This document shows, piece after piece, positions 25,385 through 34,270 of a DNA stretch of 64,000 nt (position 1 is its first letter; each line of letters begins with the position of its first letter). The stretch comes from Streptomyces chattanoogensis (GTDB lineage Bacteria > Actinomycetota > Actinomycetes > Streptomycetales > Streptomycetaceae): assembly GCF_001294335.1 (NCBI RefSeq), contig NZ_LGKG01000139.1, forward strand, positions 1-64,000, given 5' to 3'. A program made the translations under genes and the position numbers. The notes under the pieces are model-generated. The model had not been told where the DNA came from, searched no databases, and worked only from the letters and a program-made list of their open reading frames with translations.

Positions 25385-27586
25385 ATGGGCATCGGAATCA
25401 CGCAAGACCATCGTGACCTGGCCGAGGCCGCACGTGGCTGGGCCGCCCGGGCCGTACCGCCCGAGGAGATCCGCAAGCTGCTCGACGCCCCGCCCGGGCG
25501 GCACGGCAGGCCCGCCCACTGGGATGCGCTCGCCGCGCAGGGCCTGCTCGGACTGCATCTGCCCGAGGCCGACGGCGGGGGCGGCGGCGAACTGCTCGAC
25601 CTCGCCGTCGTCCTGGAGGAGATGGGCCGCGCCGCGCTCCCGGGCCCGTATCTGCCCACCACCCTCGCCGCCGAGCTGCTCCGCCGCGGCGGACGGCGGG
25701 GCCGCGTACGGGATCTCGTACGGGCCCTGGCGGCCGGCGAACTCCTCGGCGCCGTCGCCCTCGGTCCGGGCACGCTCACCGCCGTCGAGGAAACGGACGG
25801 CTATGTCCTGGACGGGACCGCACCGCCGGTCCTGGCCGGTGGCGACGCGGACCTGGTCGTGCTGGCGGCGGAGGCCTCCGGGGGCACGCTGTGGCTGGCC
25901 GTCGACGCCGCGGCGCTGTCCGTACGCGTCCAGGAGAGCGCCGACCCCACCCGGCCGACCGCCGAGGTCGCCGCGAACGGCGTCCTGGTGCCCGCCGACC
26001 GCCTCCTGGCCGTCGACAGCGCCCTCGTCCGCGATCTGGCCGGGGTCCTGTTCGCCGCCGAGGGCTGCGGGACGGCCGCCTGGGCCCTGCACACCGCAGC
26101 CGAACACGCCGCCGTACGCGAGCAGTTCGGCCGTCCGATCGGCCAGTTCCAGGCGGTCAAACACCTCTGCGCCGACATGCTCGTGCGCGGCGAACAGGCC
26201 CGCGCCCTGGTCTGGGACGCCGCCCGCGCCCTGGGCGGGACGCCGGAGGTCCGCGGCCTGGTCGCCGCGCTCGCCACCGCCACCGCCCTGGACGCCGCGT
26301 TCACCTGCGCCAAGGACTGCATCCAGATCCTCGGCGGCATCGGCTTCACCTGGGAACACGACGCCCATCTCCATCTGCGCCGGGCCACCGTCGCCCGCCA
26401 GCTGCTCGGCGGCGGCGACAGCCACCGGCTGCGGGCCGCCCGCCACGCCGCGGACGGCGCCCGCCGCGAGCTGCGCCTGGAACTCCCGGCGGAGGCGGCG
26501 GCACACCGGGCGGAGGCCCGGACGGTCATCGACGCCGTACGCGGCCTCGACCCGGCGGCCGTACGCCGCGAACTCGCCCCCACCGGGTACGCCGCCCCGC
26601 ACCTCCCCAGGCCCTACGGTCTCGGCGCCGGCCCCGTCCAGCAGCTCGTCATCCAGGAGGAGCTGGCGGAGGCCGGGGTCAAGGTCAGCGACCTGGGCAT
26701 CGCCACGTGGGTCGTCCCCTCCCTCATCGCCTATGGCACCGAGGAGCAGAAGGAGCGGTATCTGCTGCCCTCGCTGCGCGGTGAGCTGCTCTGGTGCCAG
26801 CTGTTCTCCGAGCCGGAGGCGGGATCGGATCTGGCCTCGCTGCGGACCCGCGCCGAGCGGGTGGACGGTCCGGACGGCGGCTGGCGCATCAACGGCCAGA
26901 AGGTGTGGACCTCGGCGGCCCGGTCGGCCGGCCACGGCATCCTCCTCGCCCGGACGAACCCGGACGCGCCCAAGCGCAAGGGCCTGACGTTCTTCGTCGT
27001 CGACATGAAGACTCCGGGGATCGACGTCCGCCCGCTGAAGGAGATCACCGGCGACGCGCTCTTCAGCGAGGTCTACTTCGACGATGTGCTGCTGCCTGCC
27101 GATGCGGTGATCGGCGAGGTCGACAACGGCTGGCGGGTCGCCCGCACCACCCTGGACAACGAACGCGTCCATATGGCCGACCAGTTGACCTTCGACACGG
27201 GGCTGGCGGCGCTCATCGACCGCTCGGCGGAGCTGGACGGATCCGTACGCGCGCGGGTGGGCGCGCTGGCCGCCGAGGCACATGCGCTGGGGTGCATCGG
27301 GCTGCGGACCACCCTCCAGCAGGTGTCGGGCCTCGAGCCGGGCGCCGGCGCCTCCATCCGCAAGCTGGTGCAGACCCCGCACCAGCAGAAGGTCGCCGAG
27401 CTGGCGCTGGAACTGCTCGGACCGGCCGGCGCGGTCCGCGAGGGCGCGGGCGAACGGGCCCTCCACGGGTTCCTGATGTCCCGCTGTCTGACCATCGCGG
27501 GCGGCACCACCCAGGTGCAGCTGAATGTCGTCGCGGAACGGCTGCTGGGCCTGCCCCGCGATCCCGAGCCCCGCCCCCTGATCTGA
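25385..27586 (+). CDS. Two-domain acyl-CoA dehydrogenase, FadE34-like (steroid side chain)
   Basis: A 733-residue chain containing two acyl-CoA dehydrogenase domains in tandem. The first half has a degenerate dehydrogenase core followed by [21 protein letters not shown] and [24 protein letters not shown]. The second half has [72 protein letters not shown] and [23 protein letters not shown]. This layout and length match mycobacterial FadE34 (about 710 residues), which desaturates steroid side-chain CoA esters. No Shine-Dalgarno precedes the ATG, so the mRNA may be leaderless. It is followed by the Ltp-type gene. Confidence 0.88.
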   Translation: MGIGITQDHRDLAEAARGWAARAVPPEEIRKLLDAPPGRHGRPAHWDALAAQGLLGLHLPEADGGGGGELLDLAVVLEEMGRAALPGPYLPTTLAAELLRRGGRRGRVRDLVRALAAGELLGAVALGPGTLTAVEETDGYVLDGTAPPVLAGGDADLVVLAAEASGGTLWLAVDAAALSVRVQESADPTRPTAEVAANGVLVPADRLLAVDSALVRDLAGVLFAAEGCGTAAWALHTAAEHAAVREQFGRPIGQFQAVKHLCADMLVRGEQARALVWDAARALGGTPEVRGLVAALATATALDAAFTCAKDCIQILGGIGFTWEHDAHLHLRRATVARQLLGGGDSHRLRAARHAADGARRELRLELPAEAAAHRAEARTVIDAVRGLDPAAVRRELAPTGYAAPHLPRPYGLGAGPVQQLVIQEELAEAGVKVSDLGIATWVVPSLIAYGTEEQKERYLLPSLRGELLWCQLFSEPEAGSDLASLRTRAERVDGPDGGWRINGQKVWTSAARSAGHGILLARTNPDAPKRKGLTFFVVDMKTPGIDVRPLKEITGDALFSEVYFDDVLLPADAVIGEVDNGWRVARTTLDNERVHMADQLTFDTGLAALIDRSAELDGSVRARVGALAAEAHALGCIGLRTTLQQVSGLEPGAGASIRKLVQTPHQQKVAELALELLGPAGAVREGAGERALHGFLMSRCLTIAGGTTQVQLNVVAERLLGLPRDPEPRPLI

Positions 27587-27615
27587 CGCACCGCTACCTC
27601 TCCAGGAGGACACGC

Positions 27616-28809
27616 ATGGCTGGCAAGGCGTACATCGCCGGCGTCGGGATGACGAAATTCGAGAAGCCCGAGACGCGCGACTGGCAGTACTGGGACATGG
27701 CGAAGGAGGCGGGCGGCAAGGCGCTCGCCGACGCCGGCGTGGGATACGAGTCCGTCGAGCAGGTGCCGGTCGGCTACTGCTACCAGGCCTCGACGGCCGG
27801 CCAGCGCGCCGCGTACGAACTCGGGCTGACCGGTGTCCCCGTCTACAACGTCAACAACAACTGCGCGACCGGTTCGACGGCGCTGATGATGGCGCGCCAG
27901 TTCGTCGAGGCGGGCATCAACGACTGTGTGCTGGCGCTCGGCTTCGAGCAGATGAAACGCGGCGCGCTGGGCGGGGGCGGCGGTGAGAGCGACTTCGCGA
28001 CGTCGCCGGTGGCCCGCCACTACGGCGTGATGGCCGCCGCCCACGGCTTCGAGATGACCCCGCCCACCGCCCAGATCTTCGGCAACGCGGCACGCGAGCA
28101 CATGGAGCGCTACGGCACCACCGCCGAACAGCTCGCCGCGGTCGGCGCCAAGAACCACCGGCACTCCGCGCACAACCCCCACGCCCAGTTCCAGGACGTC
28201 TACACGGTCGAGGAGATCCTCGCCGCCAGGACCGTCCACCGGCCGCTGACCAAGCTCCAGTGCTCACCGACCTCGGACGGCGCGGCCGCGGCCGTCATCG
28301 CCTCCGAGCGGTTCGTCCGCGAACACGGCCTGGCCGACCGGGCGGTGGAGATCGCCGCCCAGGCCATGACGACGGACACCGACGACAGCTTCGCCTCCGG
28401 CTCCTGCATCGACGTCGTCGGCAAGCCGATGTCGCGGGCCGCCGCCCGCCGGGTCTACGCGGCGAGCGGGCTCGGCATCGAGGATGTGGACGTCATCGAA
28501 CTCCACGACTGCTTCTCGGTCAACGAGCTGCTGACGTACGAGGCGCTGGGCATGTGCGCCGACGGCGAGGCGGGCAAGCTGATCGCCGACGGGGCGACGA
28601 CATACGGCGGCCGCTGGGTCGTCAACCCGTCCGGAGGGCTGATCTCCAAGGGCCACCCACTGGGCGCGACCGGGCTCGCCCAGACCGCCGAACTGGTGTG
28701 GCAGCTACGGGGCACCGCGGGCGAGCGCCAGGTGCCGGGCGCCCGGGTGGGGCTGGCACACAACATCGGGCTGGGGGGTGCGGCGGTGGTGACGATGCTG
28801 CGGAGGTGA
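27616..28809 (+). CDS. Lipid-transfer protein / thiolase-like enzyme, Ltp1-type
   Basis: A 397-residue thiolase-superfamily protein. It starts [20 protein letters not shown] and contains [15 protein letters not shown] with the reactive Cys83, [38 protein letters not shown] and [14 protein letters not shown] with His347. It follows mycobacterial Ltp1 over the whole length. Relatives act as thiolases or retro-aldolases on steroid side chains. AGGAGG lies six bases before the ATG. The gene is 29 bp behind the FadE34-like gene and thus in the same KstR-controlled unit. Confidence 0.88.
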   Translation: MAGKAYIAGVGMTKFEKPETRDWQYWDMAKEAGGKALADAGVGYESVEQVPVGYCYQASTAGQRAAYELGLTGVPVYNVNNNCATGSTALMMARQFVEAGINDCVLALGFEQMKRGALGGGGGESDFATSPVARHYGVMAAAHGFEMTPPTAQIFGNAAREHMERYGTTAEQLAAVGAKNHRHSAHNPHAQFQDVYTVEEILAARTVHRPLTKLQCSPTSDGAAAAVIASERFVREHGLADRAVEIAAQAMTTDTDDSFASGSCIDVVGKPMSRAAARRVYAASGLGIEDVDVIELHDCFSVNELLTYEALGMCADGEAGKLIADGATTYGGRWVVNPSGGLISKGHPLGATGLAQTAELVWQLRGTAGERQVPGARVGLAHNIGLGGAAVVTMLRR

Positions 28810-28972
28810 GGGTCCCGGCATCGCCTCCGCGAGCTCCGGTGCCGCCTCCGCCGGGCCCTGGCGCGGCCTCAGCCAGCTCTCGCCCGGCCTCCGCCGACCC
28901 TGCCGCGGCCTCCGTCGGCCGCGTTAACTCCGGCTCCGCTTTGGGTAGTTGGCCCGCAAGGGGGCCTCCCTA

Positions 28973-29010
28973 CCCTTAGGGGATATCCCTTAGGGGACAT
29001 CCCCTAAGGG
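28973..29010. repeat. CCCTTAGGGG repeats with a 10-bp hairpin
   Basis: CCCTTAGGGG occurs at 28973 and 28987. CCCCTAAGGG at 29001-29010 pairs with the second copy around ACAT. The rest of the 325-bp gap 28810-29134 has no supported gene. The element could terminate the Ltp unit or act as an operator for the downstream MFS gene. The same decamer also lies at 14797. Confidence 0.65.
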
Positions 29011-29134
29011 TCGCCCGCCCCCCATCCCGCAGCCTCCCCGCCGCCCGCCCCGGCTACGTCATAAGGCCTAGGTCTCCCGGCAGCGGCGGGATGCGCCGAT
29101 AAGTCGATGCAGGGCGCAAGCGACGAATGCGAGC

Positions 29135-30580
29135 ATGGTCCGCATGCCCCCGATAGCCACCCCCGCCACGCTGTCCACGACCGAACGTCGCAAGGCCGCA
29201 CCGCCCTGGCTGGTGATGCTGCTGGTCTGCGCCGGACAGTTCATCGTCATCCTGGACGTCTCCGTCGTGAATGTGGCGCTGCCCGCCATGCGGACCGGCC
29301 TCGGCCTGAGCGAACTGGGCCTGCAGTGGATCGTCAACGCCTACGTCATCACCTTCGCGGGCTTCATGCTCCTCGGCGGCCGGGCCGCCGACCTCTTCGG
29401 CCGTAAGCGGATCTTCGTCCTGGGGCTGGCGCTCTTCACCATCGCCAGCCTGGCCGGCGGACTGGCCCAGGAGCCCTGGCAGCTGATCGCGGCCCGTACG
29501 ATCCAGGGCGTCGGCGCCGCGGTGCTCTCCCCGGCCACCCTCACCATCCTGACGACGTCGTTCCCGGCGGGCCCGGCCCGTACGAAGGCGATAGCCACCT
29601 GGACGGCGGTCGGCGCGGGCGGCGGCGCGGTGGGCGGTCTGGTCGGCGGGGTGCTCACCGAGTATCTGTCGTGGCGCTGGGTGCTGCTCATCAATGTGCC
29701 GGTCGGGGCGCTGGTGCTGATCGGCGCGGTGCTGTGGCTCACCGAGAGCCGGCAGGACACCGGGCGGCGCCTCGACGTGCCCGGCGCGCTCCTGGTGACC
29801 GCCGGCCTCGGACTGGTGGCGTACGGCATCGTGCAGACCGAGACGGACGGCTGGACCTCGGCGGCCGCGCTGGTGCCGCTGGCCGCCGGGCTCGTCGTGC
29901 TCGCCGCTTTCATCGCCGTCGAGGCGCGCGCCAAGGCCCCGCTGATGCCGCTGGGACTCTTCCGGCTGCGCTCGGTCTCCTCCGCGAACGCGGCGATGAT
30001 GCTGGCCGGCGCCGCGATGTTCTCGATGTGGTACTTCCTGTCCCTCTACGCGCAGAACGTGCTGGCCTACACACCACTTGAGGCGGGGCTCTCCTTCATT
30101 CCGCACTCGCTGTCCATCGTCCTGGGCTCGAAGATCGCCCCACGGCTGATGAACCGGATGGACGCCAAGAGCCTGGCCGTCGGGGGCGCGGTGATCTCCG
30201 CGTGCGGCATGGTCTGGCAGGGGACGATGGACGCCGACGGCACCTATCTCGGCACCATCCTGGGCCCCGGCATCCTGATGGCGCTCGGCGCGGGCCTGAC
30301 CGCCACGCCGGTCGCCTCCATCGCTACCTCCGGCGCCGATCCCGCCGACCAGGGACTGGTCGCCGGTCTGATCAACACCTCCCGCCAGATGGGCGGCGCG
30401 CTCGGTCTCTCGGTCCTCTCCACGATCGCCGCCTCCCGGATCGCCGGCGGCCACGGCCGTGCGGCGCTGGCGGACGGCTACGGCCTGGCCTTCCACGTCG
30501 GGTCGGTGGTGCTGCTCGGCAGCATCCTGCTGATGATCCTCGCCCTGCCTCGCCGTCAGGCGGACGTCGCGCAGAACTGA
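29135..30580 (+). CDS. MFS drug-efflux transporter, DHA2 (14-helix, EmrB/QacA type)
   Basis: A 481-residue proton-driven exporter. About 14 hydrophobic helices are visible. Motif A is GGRAADLFGRKRIF and the motif C region is WTAVGAGGGAVGGLVGGVLTEYLSWRWVLLINVPVGA. Early residues QFIVILDVSVVNVALPAMRTGLGLS are typical of DHA2. ATG at 29135 or 29144 are both possible, and neither has a strong ribosome site. The hairpin repeats upstream may be its operator. No dedicated regulator is adjacent. Confidence 0.92.
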   Translation: MVRMPPIATPATLSTTERRKAAPPWLVMLLVCAGQFIVILDVSVVNVALPAMRTGLGLSELGLQWIVNAYVITFAGFMLLGGRAADLFGRKRIFVLGLALFTIASLAGGLAQEPWQLIAARTIQGVGAAVLSPATLTILTTSFPAGPARTKAIATWTAVGAGGGAVGGLVGGVLTEYLSWRWVLLINVPVGALVLIGAVLWLTESRQDTGRRLDVPGALLVTAGLGLVAYGIVQTETDGWTSAAALVPLAAGLVVLAAFIAVEARAKAPLMPLGLFRLRSVSSANAAMMLAGAAMFSMWYFLSLYAQNVLAYTPLEAGLSFIPHSLSIVLGSKIAPRLMNRMDAKSLAVGGAVISACGMVWQGTMDADGTYLGTILGPGILMALGAGLTATPVASIATSGADPADQGLVAGLINTSRQMGGALGLSVLSTIAASRIAGGHGRAALADGYGLAFHVGSVVLLGSILLMILALPRRQADVAQN

Positions 30581-30613
30581 GCGCGGGTCCCCGGCCCGGC
30601 CGGCGGCCCCGCC

Positions 30614-31252
30614 CTACAGCCAGCCGTTGCGCCGCGCCGCCCGTACCGCCTCCATGCGGTTGCGGGTCCCGGTCTTCCCGATGGCCGCCGAGAGGTAGTT
30701 GCGGACCGTGGCCTGGGACAGATGGAGTTTGCCGGCGATGTCGGCGACCGTGGCGCCGTCCACGGCCGCGGTGAGGACATCGCGTTCGCGCGGGGTGAGC
30801 GGACTGGGGCCGGCGCTCAGGGCGGCCGCGGCGAGAGCGGGGTCGATGACCCGTTCCCCGGCCAGCACGCGCCGGATCGCCGCCGCCAGCTCCTCCACGG
30901 GACCGTCCTTGACCAGAAAACCGGACGCCCCGGCCTCCATGGCGCGGCGCAGATAGCCGGGGCGGCCGAAGGTCGTCACGATCAGCACCTTGCAGGACGG
31001 CAGCTGTTCGCGCAGGTCGGCCGCGGCGTCCAGGCCGCTGCAGCCGGGGAGTTCGATGTCCAGGAGCGCGATGTCGGGCCGGGCGTCCAGGGCGGCGGAG
31101 ACGATCTGATCGCCCGCCGCCACCTGGGCCACGACCTCCATGTCCTCCTCCAGGCCGAGCAGCAGCGCCAGCGCGCCCCGCATCATTCCCTGATCCTCGG
31201 CGAGGAGGACTCTTGTACACCTTACGGGCGGCTCGCCGGAGGACTCAGTCAT
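30614..31252 (-). CDS. NarL/LuxR-family response regulator, 5' end replaced by mobile element
   Basis: A 212-residue regulator. The receiver domain has VLLAEDQGMMRG (acidic pocket Glu19/Asp20), phospho-acceptor Asp65 in LLDIELPG and FLVKDGP. The C-terminal LuxR-type helix-turn-helix includes LTPRERDVLTAAVDGATVADIAGKLHLSQATVRNYL. The first 17 or so codons come from the left arm of the integrated element. The native start (GTG, V-I-K-V-L-L-A-E) is stranded at 38752. The new ATG lacks a Shine-Dalgarno and lies 24 bases after a terminator hairpin, so expression is doubtful in the integrated state. Its partner kinase is at 38749. Confidence 0.85.
   Translation of the reverse strand: MTESSGEPPVRCTRVLLAEDQGMMRGALALLLGLEEDMEVVAQVAAGDQIVSAALDARPDIALLDIELPGCSGLDAAADLREQLPSCKVLIVTTFGRPGYLRRAMEAGASGFLVKDGPVEELAAAIRRVLAGERVIDPALAAAALSAGPSPLTPRERDVLTAAVDGATVADIAGKLHLSQATVRNYLSAAIGKTGTRNRMEAVRAARRNGWL
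31194..31201. other. attL core of the element
   Basis: TCCTCGGC at the left junction. The chromosome side continues into the response-regulator body. The element side begins GAGGAGGAC. Confidence 0.75.
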
Positions 31253-31275
31253 ACGGCCAGACTACGCAGCAGAAA

Positions 31276-31312
31276 GCCCCGGCCAGCGCACGGGAAGCGC
31301 GCCGACCGGGGC
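31276..31312 (-). terminator. Hairpin terminator at the left end of the element
   Basis: GCCCCGG and CCGGGGC arms are followed on the minus strand by TTTCTGC. It is downstream of the zinc-ribbon gene and directly upstream of the chimeric response regulator. Confidence 0.7.
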
Positions 31313-31323
31313 CGTGGTGGGAT

Positions 31324-31506
31324 TCAGCGGTTCAGGTCCCGGTATTCGTTCAGTACCCGCAGTGAGGGCATGAGACGGGGCAGGAAGCCCGGACAGCGTG
31401 TGTCCCTCGGGAGCGCCCAGGTGTGCCAGCACGACAGGCAGCAGATCACCCGCCCATGTTCCGGGTCCGGTACCGCGTCGCCGCCGCAGCGTGGACACTC
31501 CTGCAC
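31324..31506 (-). CDS. Small zinc-ribbon protein
   Basis: A 60-residue protein with two Cys pairs, CPRCGG (residues 4-9) and CCLSCW (about 22-27), which would bind one zinc. The rest is Arg/Leu-rich. It starts nine bases after the DUF397 stop, in the same operon, and is followed by a terminator. Function is unknown. Small zinc ribbons often accompany regulators in actinobacterial elements. Confidence 0.65.
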   Translation of the reverse strand: MQECPRCGGDAVPDPEHGRVICCLSCWHTWALPRDTRCPGFLPRLMPSLRVLNEYRDLNR

Positions 31507-31515
31507 GGTGTCTCC

Positions 31516-31725
31516 CTATGCCGACAAGTCGAACTCACCCAGCTTGGCACCCGACAGGAAGTCGGTCCACTCAACGGCCATGAACTCGACCGTTCGGCCA
31601 GTCACGGTGCTACGGACGGCCACCCTGCCGGGAACATTGGTCGCCACCTCGACACAACGGCGGTCGTTCGGGTCGTACTTGCACGCGCTGGACGTGCGGA
31701 ACTCGAATTCGGGAACTCCGTTCAC
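31516..31725 (-). CDS. DUF397 domain protein
   Basis: A 69-residue protein from GTG 31725, which has AAGGGA eight bases upstream. The DUF397 pattern is clear: FEFRTSSACKYDPNDRRCVEVA, then GRVAVRSTVTGRTVEF and VEWTDFLSGAKLGEFDL. DUF397 proteins are typically encoded beside XRE/DUF5753-type regulators and take part in actinobacterial developmental or toxin-antitoxin-like switches. Here an XRE-TPR gene lies 1 kb away in the same element. About 300 bases upstream (31726-32024) hold no gene that I can support. Confidence 0.85.
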   Translation of the reverse strand: MNGVPEFEFRTSSACKYDPNDRRCVEVATNVPGRVAVRSTVTGRTVEFMAVEWTDFLSGAKLGEFDLSA

Positions 31726-32024
31726 GGTGCCTATCCCTTCGCTGCACGTACGGGGATACGGTCCCCGCGCCGTATTGCGGTGGAACACCCATCCGGCTGC
31801 CGACCGCTGTGTAGACAGCCGGTGGGAGCTTGGGTACTCCGGCTTCCCTAGGTCCGAAGCGGTTGCCCTCACTGCCCAGGGCAGCACCCCAGCGAAGGGG
31901 CGGACCGGGGCGAGAGCCTGAGCACGTCAGCTCAGACGGGACACGACCTGTCCCTACTCAAGGCTGATCCGGTCGGGGGACTTACCCGAACGTCCGCCAC
32001 GGGATGACGGAGCGCCAGGGGCTT

Positions 32025-32222
32025 CTATGTGCGGTTCACGATGTCTGGCGGGACCAACCACTCAGCGCCCCCGCCTTCGGGGCGGAGGAAGGCCGCAGGC
32101 CGCTCACGGCGCTCTCCGGGCGGGTCTGCCGGGGCCACGTAGTCCGGAATCAGGTCCCGCAGGATGCCGACTCGTCCAGCATGGTCTTGCACCCTGTGCC
32201 CCACGTCGGCTCGCGTGATCAT
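32025..32222 (-). CDS. Small conserved actinobacterial protein of unknown function
   Basis: A 65-residue protein whose ATG overlaps the upstream stop (ATGA). The pattern GRVGILRDLIPDYVAPADPPGERRERPAAFLRPEGGGAEWLVPPDIV resembles short proteins often found near XRE/DUF397 modules in Streptomyces, which end in a similar AFLRPEGGG-EW core. Function is unknown. Confidence 0.65.
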   Translation of the reverse strand: MITRADVGHRVQDHAGRVGILRDLIPDYVAPADPPGERRERPAAFLRPEGGGAEWLVPPDIVNRT

Positions 32223-32608
32223 CCGAACGCCTCAGCGGGCAGCGAGGGCCCATCGTCGGTGGCCTCGTCATCCGGTACGGGGATACGCGCTCCCCGACTC
32301 TCCGCGACTCTGCGAACCTCGCGCAGGCACTCGGACAAGCGAAGCGCCGCGTACCTCACCTCAACGTGAGGTGACATGGGGTCGCCCAGGACCTTTGCCG
32401 CCGCCTCCTGAACTTCCCCGGCCATCGCAAGCTGAACGTCTTCCATGTCGTCAGCGAGGCGGGACAGGACGCTGTCCGATCCACCGTCCGTGCTCAGGTA
32501 GCACGCCTTGCCGTCCCTGGTCCATGGAAGCAACCGGGGCGGCATGCCCGACGCTGCGTCGGCAATGCCGCGCCGTCGCTTCCGGTCACCCTCAGTTCTC
32601 TGCGTCAC
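32219..32608 (-). CDS. Hypothetical helical protein in the element
   Basis: A 129-residue protein with a basic N-terminus (RKRRRG) and a mid-region SRLADDMEDVQLAMAGEVQEAAAKVLGDP then VEVRYAALRLSECLREVRRVAE, which is helical. It is translationally coupled to the 65-residue gene. No family is recognised. It lies downstream of the XRE-TPR gene on the same strand. Confidence 0.65.
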   Translation of the reverse strand: MTQRTEGDRKRRRGIADAASGMPPRLLPWTRDGKACYLSTDGGSDSVLSRLADDMEDVQLAMAGEVQEAAAKVLGDPMSPHVEVRYAALRLSECLREVRRVAESRGARIPVPDDEATDDGPSLPAEAFG

Positions 32609-32729
32609 CTCGGCCCCTCGGTCCGCTGGATTTGATACAGCGACCGTAAGAGCACTGACAGGGCCAACCCATGTCCAGTAAACGGTAGTTCATTGGCGCA
32701 TACCGCCGAAGTATCACGCTTCGCAGTAC

Positions 32730-33971
32730 CTACCCGGCGACCCCAAGATGAGCCGCCATGCTGCGCATGTCTTCCGTCAGCGTCCGCTTACGGGTCTTGA
32801 GGATGTCAGTCATCACGCGGCGTGCCATGGGCTGATGGGTCAACCACACATCAGCGGTGTCACGAAGGTTGGTCAGCTCGTCCATGGCGTCCTGATGAGA
32901 CCCCAGCAAGACGTGAGCCCTAGCAATGTCGAGCCGGTGGCGCCCCCAGTTGTTGGCGCTCAACCTCCCAAAGTTCTTCACGGCTTTGGCACTCAGCGGT
33001 CCTTCATCGGCTCGACGGAGAATGCCGCGCGCATCACCCACAAGGGCAAGGTCCTCAACGGCCTTTGCCTCAGCGGTCACAGGGCCAAATGCGCTCCAAT
33101 GCGAAGGAAAGTCCGCGTGTTCCCGCGCCAGCGCGCCTCCAGCAGCAGCCGCCATCCGACGAGAGTGGTTCGCCACATCTGGCCGGTTGTTCCTCCGTGC
33201 AGCAGCGGCAACCCTGAGCCACAGCTCGCCCCAGACAGCAAGCTGTGCGGGCGTTGCCTCCGACATGCGCGGTTCGATCTCCACGGCCGTCTGCGCCGCA
33301 AGTTGTTCACTCTCGTCAAACCGGTCCTGCCGTAGCAACAGCCAGCACAGCCCCACAACTCCAGTTGCTGCCAACTGAGTTTGTCCCGTCTCGCGTGCAA
33401 GCCGGATCGCCTCAGCGAGTGCGTAATAGGCCATGTCGTACTGCCGGACCTGCGTGAGATATTTACCCGTGAGCAATAGAGCATGAGCCCGCGCGATCAC
33501 GGCGTGTTGCCCCTCTTCGCCGTCAAGGGCGGACGCGGCAGCCTCAGAGGTGCGGAGTAGCGAGGGAAGCCGCTTTGCGACCGCGCCGTACCGGTCGGCC
33601 TGATAGAGCGCGTGGCCGTCCTGTACGCCTTGCCGGATGCTGGACAGCTCTCCGGCTTCTACAGGTTCTGAGAGGGGCGCAGAGAGCGCGATAGGAGGCA
33701 TGAGGGCCCGTCGAAGCTCCACCAGGTAACGACGGTTCGCCTCATCCTGCGTACTGAGCACGGACTTTGGTGCCTCAGTGGCAAACAGCGCCGATGTGGA
33801 GACATTCAGCGCGCGCGCAAGGGCGTGAAGAGTCTCCATGCTCACGTGTCCGCCTTGCTCCACCTTGCGAACCGTGCTCAGCGAGAGGTCAGACGCTTCG
33901 GCCAGTCCCTCTTGGCTCAGACCTGCGGTGCGGCGGTACTTCCTGACGTTGTCAGCCAACCCTGTTGACAT
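32730..33971 (-). CDS. XRE-type helix-turn-helix regulator with TPR-like sensor region
   Basis: A 413-residue regulator. Residues 5-63 form an XRE helix-turn-helix (LADNVRKYRRTAGLSQEGLAEASDLSLSTVRKVEQGGHVSMETLHALARAL). The rest is a helical-repeat array with TPR-type spacing (IARAHALLLTGKYLTQVRQYDMAYYALAEAIRLARETG). Such fusions resemble peptide-sensing RRNPP-like or BldD/WhiJ-type regulators of actinobacteria. It is the best candidate for the lysogeny or induction switch of the element. A nearby 21-codon frame with a strong ribosome site could encode a cognate peptide, but this is speculative. Confidence 0.85.
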   Translation of the reverse strand: MSTGLADNVRKYRRTAGLSQEGLAEASDLSLSTVRKVEQGGHVSMETLHALARALNVSTSALFATEAPKSVLSTQDEANRRYLVELRRALMPPIALSAPLSEPVEAGELSSIRQGVQDGHALYQADRYGAVAKRLPSLLRTSEAAASALDGEEGQHAVIARAHALLLTGKYLTQVRQYDMAYYALAEAIRLARETGQTQLAATGVVGLCWLLLRQDRFDESEQLAAQTAVEIEPRMSEATPAQLAVWGELWLRVAAAARRNNRPDVANHSRRMAAAAGGALAREHADFPSHWSAFGPVTAEAKAVEDLALVGDARGILRRADEGPLSAKAVKNFGRLSANNWGRHRLDIARAHVLLGSHQDAMDELTNLRDTADVWLTHQPMARRVMTDILKTRKRTLTEDMRSMAAHLGVAG

Positions 33972-34099
33972 GAGATCACCGTCCCCTCACGTCCAGCGTA
34001 TGCCCGTCCCATACCCGTACGACGCGAGTCCGTCAATCCGGCCCGGCGGCCATGCTCCCGCCGGCTGAGCAAGCGATCCCAGGAATGGGCATGCGAAAG

Positions 34100-34134
34100 C
34101 CCCGTCCCACGCCATAGGGCGCGCGGGACGGGGC
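34100..34134 (-). terminator. Rho-independent-like terminator in the element
   Basis: GCCCCGTCCC (34100-34109) pairs with GGGACGGGGC (34125-34134). On the minus strand TTTCGC follows. It lies just after the 21-codon frame at 34152-34217. Confidence 0.75.
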
Positions 34135-34151
34135 TGCGCCGCTGGGGGTCT

Positions 34152-34217
34152 TCACTGGGTCCGGGCCGTCGCTCTTGTTGCGGCGCTGGTCACTGCGCTT
34201 CGAGATGGGCCCGGCAT
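34152..34217 (-). CDS. Candidate 21-residue peptide gene
   Basis: ATG at 34217 has GGGAGGTG five bases upstream, one of the strongest ribosome sites in the element. It opens a short frame, MPGPSRSAVTSAATRATARTQ, ending at 34152. A terminator follows within 20 bases. It sits between the XRE-TPR gene and the divergent membrane protein gene. The peptide is basic and Ala/Thr-rich. Whether it is a real product, a leader or a chance frame cannot be decided here. Confidence 0.4.
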   Translation of the reverse strand: MPGPSRSAVTSAATRATARTQ

Positions 34218-34270
34218 GGTGTCACCTCCCATAAGGTGGCCGTGATGATCCGATCACTATCGGGGGCTTA

